Shown in pieces: positions 23,123 through 28,317 of a stretch of 28,317 nt of DNA. Each line of letters begins with the position of its first letter. The first letter of the stretch is position 1. The position numbers and the translations under genes are program-made. Source of the stretch: Eubacteriales bacterium (GTDB taxonomy: Bacteria > Bacillota > Clostridia > Christensenellales > CAG-138); NCBI GenBank assembly GCA_028703645.1, contig JAQVML010000001.1:1-28317 (forward strand), in the 5' to 3' direction. The notes under the pieces are model-generated. The model saw only the letters and a list, made by a program, of their open reading frames with translations. It was not told where the DNA came from and searched no databases.

Positions 23123-23428
23123 TTACAGTTTGATCTCGATGTCGACACCAGCAGGGAGATCAAGCTTCATCAGCGCGTCAACGGTCTTGGAAGACGGCTG
23201 GAGAATGTCGATCAGGCGCTTGTGTGTGCGCATCTCGAATTGTTCACGGGAATCCTTATACTTGTGGGTCGCACGCAGAATGGTAACGATTTCCGTTTCC
23301 GTGGGCAGGGGGATCGGGCCACTGACCTGCGCGCCGGTTCTCTTGGCGGTCTCTACAATTTTCTCCGCGCTCTGATCGATCAGAGAGCTTTCATACGCCT
23401 TGAGCTTGATGCGAATTCTGTTTGCCAT
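23123..23428 (-). CDS. rpsJ: 30S ribosomal protein S10 (first gene of the operon)
   Basis: uS10 is in the 30S head and, as NusE, also takes part in transcription antitermination. The start giving MANRIRIKLKAYESSLIDQS yields 101 residues, with GGAGG 11 nt upstream. The signature AQVSGPIPLPTETEIVTILR is complete, and the loop DSREQFEMRTHKRLIDI is typical. It heads the large ribosomal cluster, preceded by a leader of about 240-450 nt instead of the rpsG-fusA-tuf genes found before rpsJ in Bacillus. Confidence 0.98.
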   Translation of the reverse strand: MANRIRIKLKAYESSLIDQSAEKIVETAKRTGAQVSGPIPLPTETEIVTILRATHKYKDSREQFEMRTHKRLIDILQPSSKTVDALMKLDLPAGVDIEIKL

Positions 23429-23877
23429 GTTATTGATATCCTCCTTCGTAATAGGGGCGGTACACAAAGCCGTGTGTTTCCTTCTTCATAAGGCAGGCGC
23501 AGCCTCTCGGCTGTGCGCTATACTCGTTCGGGACTGCACGATGTGCTCTATAGACTCACCCTCGCCCGCTTTGCGGACGTTGGGTCTGAGCGGAAATTAC
23601 CCGGATGGCAGAACCGGCAACCTCCCGTTCATCCCTTTCACGCGCAAAAACATCGCCTTTGCGGCGCGAACAGGTTTATTTTACACGGTCTGGATAGGGA
23701 TTGCAAGAAGAATTTTTAGAATTTCTACGATATTTTGTGGAATTCCTGCATTGGTTATCTCTTGCACGATTTTCCAGCAAACGGGCTTGATCACGCACCA
23801 GCAAGCGTTTGGGCCGGTTTTCGCAGTTTTACGTCCGATAGATATAGAATCCTGCGTTTTTTGCGATATTTCATCGT
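23429..23877 (-). promoter_or_regulatory. Leader region of the S10 operon
   Basis: The untranslated minus-strand leader contains several hairpins. One is a composite stem at 23555-23590 (CTCA..CCC with GGG..TGAG enclosing GTCCGC-AAA-GCGGGC). One is CAGCC with GGCTG closing a GAGA tetraloop near 23500-23516. One is ACACA with TGTGT near 23463-23476. Another lies at 23778-23811 (10 bp with a 2-nt bulge) in the transcript from the upstream promoter. No protein-coding potential was found. S10 leaders are regulated in E. coli by L4; whether this one is regulated is unknown. Confidence 0.5.
23678..23706 (-). promoter_or_regulatory. Promoter P2 of the S10 operon
   Basis: The minus strand has TTGCAA, exactly 17 bp, then TAAAAT. 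Transcription would start near 23671, giving a 5' leader of about 243 nt before rpsJ. Confidence 0.6.
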
Positions 23878-23883
23878 CTGAGC

Positions 23884-23912
23884 AGTATAGCACACTTCAC
23901 CCCCATGCGCAA
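23884..23912 (-). promoter_or_regulatory. Promoter P1 of the S10 operon
   Basis: The minus strand has TTGCGC, exactly 17 bp, then TATACT, with TGC directly before the -10 (extended -10). The start point near 23877 would give a leader of about 449 nt. It lies downstream of the gntR terminator, so S10-operon transcription is likely independent of gntR. Confidence 0.6.
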
Positions 23913-24056
23913 CACCGTCTTGCGCAACAAATCGGCCGAACGGTGGGCAGAATTCTCCGTGGCTGGCTATTTTGTATATGGCGGAGTTTTTCTTCCTTAT
24001 ATATAGCATCTCAACGCTGCACTACGAGAAAATACGACTGGAAATCATTCCGGCGT

Positions 24057-24086
24057 AAAAAAACAGGCCCGCGATGGAGCCTGTTT
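24057..24086 (-). terminator. Intrinsic terminator of the gntR gene
   Basis: AAACAGGC pairs with GCCTGTTT in the minus-strand transcript around a 10-nt loop and is followed by an uninterrupted run of seven T. It lies about 20 nt beyond the gntR stop codon and insulates the S10 promoters. The region 23913-24056 between it and P1 shows no gene. Confidence 0.88.
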
Positions 24087-24104
24087 CAAAAAAACACAGA
24101 CCGG

Positions 24105-24776
24105 TTACTTCATTGTATTGGGAATAAACAGTTTTGCGTTGAGAATGTGGTCGCGAAGCAGGTTGCAGGCGCTTTCAAAATCTCCCTCGCGGCAGGTCAT
24201 GATGATCGTCTCGTGTTCGTTGATTGAAACCTCGCGCGTCTGCGGCGTTCCGTAGAAGCTTGCGCGCAGATAGCGGTCGATGTTCGCATGCACCAACTCA
24301 AGCAGGAAGTTCGCCATCGAGTTTTTCGAATGAGACGTCAGAATTTCGTGGAACTTGTAGTTGAGCTCCTCCGAGCGGAGGATATTCTCCACAGGGGTCT
24401 CTCTTTGCTGGCGTACGATTTCGTCCAGCGCGTCAAAGTCCGCTTTCGTCAGCATCGGTGCGCTGTTGCGCATCATCATGACGGAGAGCGTCGCGCGCAC
24501 TTCCATCATGTCCAGCAGTTCACTGCGGGTGAGTTCCGTGACCGCGGCTCCGCGGTTTGCGTGGATACGGACAAGTCCCTGTGCTTCGAGCCTTCTCAAT
24601 GCCTCACGCACCGGAATATGGCTGACGTTGAGCGCCGCGGAAATCTCGTCCTGTTTCAACTGCATCCCACCCGGCAGCTTGCCGCTGATGATGCCTTCGC
24701 GTAGAACGTGAAAAATCCACTCCTGCGTGGCGCCGACGCGCGGCCCCACCTGCTCCGCTATGGCTTTGTAATCCAT
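24105..24776 (-). CDS. GntR-family (FCD-type) transcriptional regulator
   Basis: This 223-residue protein combines an N-terminal winged helix-turn-helix of the GntR type (about 18-78, with LKQDEISAALNVSHIPVREA then RRLEAQGLVRIHANRG) and an all-helical FCD ligand-binding domain (about 88-215). H143 (KFHEIL), H189 (EHETII) and H210 (LRDHI) lie at the places where FCD proteins bind metal. FCD regulators usually sense carboxylic acids or sugar acids; the ligand here is unknown. The gene is monocistronic, with GAGGTG before the ATG. Its promoter overlaps palindromes that suggest autoregulation. No catabolic gene is adjacent on its strand, so the regulon cannot be inferred. Confidence 0.93.
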   Translation of the reverse strand: MDYKAIAEQVGPRVGATQEWIFHVLREGIISGKLPGGMQLKQDEISAALNVSHIPVREALRRLEAQGLVRIHANRGAAVTELTRSELLDMMEVRATLSVMMMRNSAPMLTKADFDALDEIVRQQRETPVENILRSEELNYKFHEILTSHSKNSMANFLLELVHANIDRYLRASFYGTPQTREVSINEHETIIMTCREGDFESACNLLRDHILNAKLFIPNTMK

Positions 24777-24819
24777 AATTCACCTCATATTGATTGAGAG
24801 TTGTAGATTTGACCATGTC

Positions 24820-24880
24820 TACGAGCATTATATATGATCATATCCGCCGATGCAACCCTTTTGCATAATGTATGCTCGTA
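24820..24880. promoter_or_regulatory. Candidate operator sites around the gntR promoter
   Basis: A perfect 9-bp inverted repeat, TACGAGCAT (24820-24828) and ATGCTCGTA (24872-24880), brackets the promoter, one arm at the -10/start site and one upstream of -35. A perfect 12-bp palindrome ATATGATCATAT (24832-24843) occupies the spacer between -35 and -10. A second repeat, TATGCT/AGCATA, extends the upstream arm. Such placement fits autorepression by the dimeric regulator; which motif it binds is not known. Confidence 0.5.
24827..24855 (-). promoter_or_regulatory. sigma-A-type promoter of gntR
   Basis: TTGCAT is separated by exactly 17 bp from a perfect TATAAT on the minus strand. The predicted start is about 45 nt upstream of the gntR ATG. 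Confidence 0.75.
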
Positions 24881-25028
24881 TGCAGCATATTCTTGTTTGA
24901 GCGCTCCTATTGGCGCAGACGATAAAAACGCCTGTCTGCTTCTAAACGTGGAAGCGTAATAAAGCCGGACGCAAGGGACTATCGATACAGGATATAGAAT
25001 GAATAGAAGAAACTGATAGAATAACAAA

Positions 25029-25091
25029 CAGGAAGCAACCGCTTGATCAACATTCCGAAGACGGATTGTTTGTTCATTGGTTTGCTTCCTG
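25029..25091 (-). terminator. Long-arm inverted repeat, possible terminator of the XRE gene
   Basis: CAGGAAGCAA and TTGCTTCCTG pair over 10 bp (12 with one bulged A) around a loop of about 43 nt that holds a small TCCG/CGGA hairpin. In the minus-strand transcript the right arm is followed by TTTGTTATT. The large loop makes this weaker than the other terminators here; an alternative is a remnant of a small mobile repeat. Confidence 0.35.
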
Positions 25092-25161
25092 CTGATTGTC
25101 GTCGGGGTATGTTCGTTTCCGTTTTACCCCTCCCCCCGGGCCGGCGGAGGGCAAGACTTTT

Positions 25162-25497
25162 TTAGCGGCCGTACTTGACGCGCTCTAAGCGAATCAGTGC
25201 CAACACGCCTTCGCGGATCTCTCCCGGCAGACGGTCGGCAAGCGCCACGTCGTTACGGTACGACTGCATGCCTTCCGTGTCGAACAGATAGCTCGGCTCC
25301 TCGGTCAATCCGAGAATGCTATCGGTCGAGGTGTTGTAGTGCGTTGCGATCGCGACCAGAGACGCGATGTCCGGCATACAACGGTTGGATTCCCATGCGG
25401 CAACGGATTGCTGTACGACGCCGACCGATTCACCCAGCTGCTGCTGCGTTTCGCCATGGGACTTACGAAGTCTCTTGATACTTGCTCCAATGTCCAT
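25162..25497 (-). CDS. XRE-family helix-turn-helix regulator
   Basis: This 111-residue protein has an N-terminal XRE/Cro-type helix-turn-helix at about 5-63: IGASIKRLRKSHGETQQQLG then VVQQSVAAWESNRCMPDIAS, ending in the typical YNTSTDSILGL. The C-terminal 45 residues are mostly charged and helical with no recognised domain. The ATG giving MDIGASIKRL is chosen over a longer opening because GGAGGAG lies about 10-12 nt upstream and the domain begins there. It is monocistronic. No toxin, phage or conjugation gene is next to it, so its target is unknown. Confidence 0.88.
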   Translation of the reverse strand: MDIGASIKRLRKSHGETQQQLGESVGVVQQSVAAWESNRCMPDIASLVAIATHYNTSTDSILGLTEEPSYLFDTEGMQSYRNDVALADRLPGEIREGVLALIRLERVKYGR

Positions 25498-25658
25498 TTT
25501 GTTCTCTCTCCTCCAACTAATGTTAACAGTGGATGCTTCTGATGATATTGAAGCATTTCCACAGGGGTGACGCACGGCGATGTCCCTGCGCCTTCAGCTC
25601 TGTCCTCACTGGTACTCGGAAGAACCGTATAAATTATTTTACTATATTACTGGTCAGA

Positions 25659-25687
25659 AGTATAGGGCCAGAATTAAGATTAATTAA
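25659..25687 (-). promoter_or_regulatory. Weak promoter candidate for the XRE gene
   Basis: The minus strand has TTAATT, 17 bp, TATACT. The -35 is poor and the site is about 155 bp upstream of the start codon, so this is tentative. Confidence 0.25.
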
Positions 25688-26173
25688 AACTTTTTTTTGT
25701 CAATGACAATGATAGCAGGTTTTTATGATTCATATGTTAGCTTATTGCTTTCGTATGTAATTAATCAACAGCTGTGAATTCGACAAAAAGATTCTGTTTT
25801 CCAACATCTGGAATTAATAGAATCACAATCCACTTTGGAATCAAATACGAAATCGTTTACGCCGAATTTTGCTCCGCCGTGTCGAAAAGTGGTTGCGGCA
25901 GTGAGCCGATCCATGTCATCTATACAAGTGGGTCACTTTTCGTTACGCGTGTTGACCTTGAATTCGAGAATGTACTGAGAAACAAAGTTATTTTAAAAGA
26001 AATTGATGTTACATTGTAATACGATCTCGTTCGTGCAATCGATTCTTTTTTACAAGCCTGTTGTGAATGGCTCTGCTTTACGCGCGCGGAATCGCACGTT
26101 TATAGTTGTTACATTTTTTGACGAAATCACGACGTATTTTTTCGCAGAATGATAGCACCGTAAATTTGAACTG

Positions 26174-26182
26174 TGGTATACT
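26174..26182 (+). promoter_or_regulatory. Extended -10 promoter of the GH4 gene
   Basis: TGGTATACT combines an extended -10 TGn with TATACT. No good -35 is seen 17 bp upstream. The predicted start is about 88 nt before the GH4 ATG. No catabolite-responsive element was recognised nearby. Confidence 0.4.
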
Positions 26183-26276
26183 AAGCAAGCGCACAAGGCC
26201 ATTTGCTAGGCGCACCTTTCGAAACGTTGTCACACAACATACGATTATCTTTCCATATTCTCACAGGAGGCGGCAT

Positions 26277-27566
26277 ATGGGTATCAAACTTGCAATTGTC
26301 GGCGCGGGCAGTTCGTATTGCCCAGAATTGATGCAGGGGCTCATCCGTCGCAAAGATATCATCACACTGGACGAGCTTCGGCTCAGCGATATCGACGAAT
26401 CCCGCCTGAACATCGTAGGCGAATTTTGCGAACGCGTGCTGCTTGAAAACGGCATGTCGCCGCGCATCACGCGAACGACGGATCTACCGCGCGCGCTTGA
26501 TGGCGCAGACTTTGTGGTCACGCAGATTCGCGCGGGCCGACTGGAGGCACGCATTCGCGATGAAAAAATCCCGCTCGGGTTTGATTTCATTGGTCAGGAG
26601 ACGACCGGCATCGGCGGATTCACCAATGCGTTGCGCACTATTCCGCAGATGGAGCGCATCGCAAACGCCGTCGAGCAATACGCGCCGGAAGCCTGGCTCA
26701 TCAATTTTTCCAATCCATCCGGCATTGTAACCGAGTTTTTGCTCAATCACACGCATCTCAAGGCGGTCGGTCTATGCAATCTGCCGATCGGAACGCAGGA
26801 GCGCGTATCAAAACTGCTCGGACTGCCCATGGAGCAGGTTCGCCTTGAAACGGTGTCCCTCAACCACTGCGGCGCGGTCACCGCGGTTCATGCCGGCGGC
26901 GAAAACGTTCTGCCGCACATGCTGGACTCCCGCACGCTTGATCAAGCCGCGCAGCAGGACGCTTGGATACAAAACTATCGCCCGATCATCGAACTGTTGG
27001 GCGCGATTCCTAACGATTATTTACAATACTTCTATTATCACGGCAGAAAGCTAGCCGAGCAAAAAGCGGCGTCGCAGACGCGCGGAGAGGCTTGTGTCGA
27101 TATCGAGACTCGTCTGCTCTCCTATTATGCGGACGAGCGAAACCGCACCGTGCCGCCCATGCTGGCGGAGCGCGGCGGGCATCTGTATTCGGAAGCTGCC
27201 ATCGCGCTGATTGCGTCTCTTTCCGGCGCGGTGCCCGGCTATCATGTGATCGACGTGCAAAACCGTGGAGTCATCGATTTTCTGCCGGATCAGAGCATCA
27301 TCGAAACCTGCTGCTATGTTGAAAAAGACAGCATTCGCCGTGTGCCGCTGACCGTTTCGCCTTCTCCCGTGCTGCGCTCGCTGCTAACCAGCGTGAAGGC
27401 ATACGAAACACTGACCGTACAGGCGGCTTTGACCGGAGATCGCCAAACGGCGCAGCAAGCGCTGGCTTGTAACCCCATTACGGCTGATTTGGACAGAGCG
27501 ATCCCCTGTTTCGAAGAAATGTTGGAACAAAACCGTTCTCTGTTGCCCCGCTTCTTTCCGCAATAA
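26277..27566 (+). CDS. GH4 family 6-phospho-beta-glucosidase
   Basis: GH4 enzymes hydrolyse phosphorylated glycosides by an NAD+ and Mn2+-dependent redox-elimination mechanism. The 429-residue product has the Rossmann loop IVGAGSSYCPELMQG at the N-terminus and the FDFIGQETTGIGGFTNALR block. Metal ligands are C167 (VGLCNLPIG) and H197 (SLNHCG). A tyrosine, Y248 in IPNDYLQYFYY, matches the catalytic base of the Thermotoga 6-phospho-beta-glucosidase BglT. The start is the ATG with AGGAGG six bases upstream; a frame open 57 codons further has no homology. It is followed after 74 bp by a sugar kinase gene, suggesting a glycan-utilisation operon. Substrate is inferred from subfamily resemblance. 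Confidence 0.93.
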   Translation: MGIKLAIVGAGSSYCPELMQGLIRRKDIITLDELRLSDIDESRLNIVGEFCERVLLENGMSPRITRTTDLPRALDGADFVVTQIRAGRLEARIRDEKIPLGFDFIGQETTGIGGFTNALRTIPQMERIANAVEQYAPEAWLINFSNPSGIVTEFLLNHTHLKAVGLCNLPIGTQERVSKLLGLPMEQVRLETVSLNHCGAVTAVHAGGENVLPHMLDSRTLDQAAQQDAWIQNYRPIIELLGAIPNDYLQYFYYHGRKLAEQKAASQTRGEACVDIETRLLSYYADERNRTVPPMLAERGGHLYSEAAIALIASLSGAVPGYHVIDVQNRGVIDFLPDQSIIETCCYVEKDSIRRVPLTVSPSPVLRSLLTSVKAYETLTVQAALTGDRQTAQQALACNPITADLDRAIPCFEEMLEQNRSLLPRFFPQ

Positions 27567-27640
27567 CCCGCATCTCAGCAGAAAACGCTTACGATCCATC
27601 GTCGTAATAAAAACAACTTTCGCTGCGAGGAACTGCAATC

Positions 27641-28317
27641 ATGGACGAAAAACGATGTTATCTTGCCGTTGACGGCGGAAACTCCAAGACCGAGTACCGC
27701 TTGCTTGATGCTTCCGGTGCGGTGATTGCCGCGCGTCGCGGCAGCGCAAGCAACCACGAAACCCTGCCCGGCGGAGTGGAAGACGCGGCAAATCTGCTGT
27801 TTGGCGAAGCAGAAGAGCTGTTGGAGGCGCAAGGATATTCGTTTCAACAGGTTGCGGATGCGGTGCTGGGTCTCGCGGGAGCGGATTATGCGGAGGAGGT
27901 TGCCGCGCTGCAAGGCGCGTTGGCCGCACGTGGATTGGTTGACGCTTTTGTCTGCAACGATGGATATCTCGGCGTAATGGCGGGCATCGACAACGGCGTT
28001 GGCATCTGCTATTCCGCGGGCTCCGGCGTCACGTGCGCGGGGATGAATGCGGAAGGCGAGCGCGCACAGTTCGGCGGAATCGGCGTTCTGAGTGGAGACG
28101 TCGGCGGCGGTTTTGACATCGCCGCGTTCGTATACCGCTGTGTTTATCGCCATCTGTTCTTTCATCAGCCCTATTCCGCGCTCAAAGACGCCTATTTCAC
28201 GTTGTTTGACGTACGCACGCCGGAAGCATTCCTATCCTCCGCCGCACGCATTCAAAACGAAGAAGCGGCGCGCCAGTTGATCGGGCTATTCTTTACGGCG
28301 GTGGAGACAGGCGACGA
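27641..28317 (+). CDS. BadF/BadG-type ATPase, probable N-acetylglucosamine or glucosamine kinase (partial)
   Basis: This ASKHA-fold protein starts MDEKRCYLAVDGGNSKTEYR, with the phosphate-1 motif DGGNSKT at 11-17. The phosphate-2-like NDGYLGVMAGI is near residue 106, a GSG turn (YSAGSGVTCAG) follows, and GGIGVLSGDVGGGFDIA resembles the conserved block of the N-acetylglucosamine kinase branch. 225 codons are present and the frame is open at the window end; the C-terminal third is missing. GAGGA lies nine nt upstream of the ATG. Following a GH4 gene, a role in phosphorylating an amino sugar or hexose released from a glycoside is likely but not proven. Confidence 0.88.
   Translation, partial: MDEKRCYLAVDGGNSKTEYRLLDASGAVIAARRGSASNHETLPGGVEDAANLLFGEAEELLEAQGYSFQQVADAVLGLAGADYAEEVAALQGALAARGLVDAFVCNDGYLGVMAGIDNGVGICYSAGSGVTCAGMNAEGERAQFGGIGVLSGDVGGGFDIAAFVYRCVYRHLFFHQPYSALKDAYFTLFDVRTPEAFLSSAARIQNEEAARQLIGLFFTAVETGD

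Larger units (their letters stand above)
24777..25161. other. Intergenic region upstream of gntR
   Basis: This 385-bp non-coding region holds the gntR promoter and its inverted repeats (24820-24890). Further right lie a GC-rich hairpin at 25128-25151 (CCCTCC/GGAGGG) and a long-arm inverted repeat at 25029-25091 behind the XRE gene. No gene was recognised in 24891-25028. Confidence 0.5.
25498..26276. other. AT-rich intergenic region between the XRE gene and the GH4 gene
   Basis: This 779-bp stretch is clearly richer in A+T than its surroundings from about 25620 to 26060. One open frame at 25774-26019 (+, 81 codons, GTG start) has no ribosome binding site and no recognisable domain, though its translation is not low in complexity; it may be a remnant or chance. 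A 9-bp inverted repeat (CGAAAAGTG at 25883, CACTTTTCG at 25934) falls within it. The 5' ends and promoters of the two flanking genes are here. No other gene is visible. Confidence 0.45.

Noticed and set aside
23400..24227. Plus-strand open frame of 275 codons across the S10 leader and gntR end
   Set aside because: It crosses rpsJ, two minus-strand promoters and a terminator and has no ribosome binding site or homology.
25128..25151. GC-rich hairpin as terminator of the XRE gene
   Set aside because: On the minus strand it is followed by GTAAAACG rather than a U tract; the T run near 25158 is on the plus strand and separated from the stem by several bases, with no plus-strand gene to end.
25774..26019. 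81-codon plus-strand frame as a real gene
   Set aside because: It has a GTG start without a ribosome binding site, no recognised family and no operon context; kept only as a possible remnant in the intergenic description.
26106..26276. 57-codon N-terminal extension of the GH4 protein
   Set aside because: The extension covers the predicted promoter, lacks a ribosome binding site, and the Rossmann motif begins immediately after the ATG that has AGGAGG.
1..28317. CRISPR arrays, tRNA or rRNA genes, transposases, integrases
   Set aside because: No regularly spaced repeats, cloverleaf-like sequences, conserved rRNA segments or recombinase motifs were seen on either strand.

Overview
This window looks like a chromosomal segment of a low-to-mid GC Gram-positive bacterium of the class Clostridia, possibly an uncultured gut lineage. 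The evidence is the uninterrupted S10-spc-alpha gene order with secY-adk-map inside it, the small KOW-domain gene between map and infA, zinc-binding forms of several ribosomal proteins (S4, S14 type Z, L24, L36), strong GGAGG ribosome binding sites with frequent GTG/TTG starts, and intrinsic terminators with U tracts. The order or family cannot be fixed from the sequence alone. No rRNA, tRNA, insertion sequence, prophage or CRISPR array was seen.

Left end, 1-5755, all on the minus strand: the ruvC-ruvA-ruvB Holliday-junction operon with a clear sigma-A-type promoter, followed by the first 14 codons of a translationally coupled gene cut by the window edge. Upstream of ruvC lies a separate 1106-residue lipoprotein gene with four lamin-tail-like domains, a chitobiase-type beta domain and a C-terminal CotH kinase domain, ended by its own terminator.

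At 6113-7087 (+) is a probable N5-(carboxyethyl)ornithine synthase gene. It converges on the ribosomal cluster and shares a bidirectional terminator with it.

Centre, 7171-23428 (-): 32 genes read rpsJ to rplQ, i.e. the fused S10, spc and alpha operons, with 28 ribosomal proteins plus secY, adk, map, infA, the KOW protein and rpoA (some counted as non-ribosomal members). Most genes are 0-25 bp apart or overlap. The few larger gaps (rpsH-rplF, secY-adk, rpmJ-rpsM) contain inverted repeats. In two of them (rpsH-rplF, rpmJ-rpsM) the only non-Watson-Crick pairs become G-U in the transcribed strand, as expected for structured RNA. A 450-nt leader with two promoter-like sites precedes rpsJ. The most unusual protein is L5 (rplE), which carries a 125-residue Ala/Lys/Glu-rich N-terminal extension behind a very good ribosome binding site.

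Right end, 24105-28317: a GntR/FCD regulator (-) whose promoter is framed by inverted repeats, a small XRE-type regulator (-), an AT-rich stretch without a convincing gene, then a glycan-use pair on the plus strand: a GH4 6-phospho-beta-glucosidase and a BadF/BadG-type sugar kinase that runs off the window. No single undescribed multi-gene system was recognised. The strongest candidates for something new are the L5 extension and the structured spacers inside the ribosomal operon.
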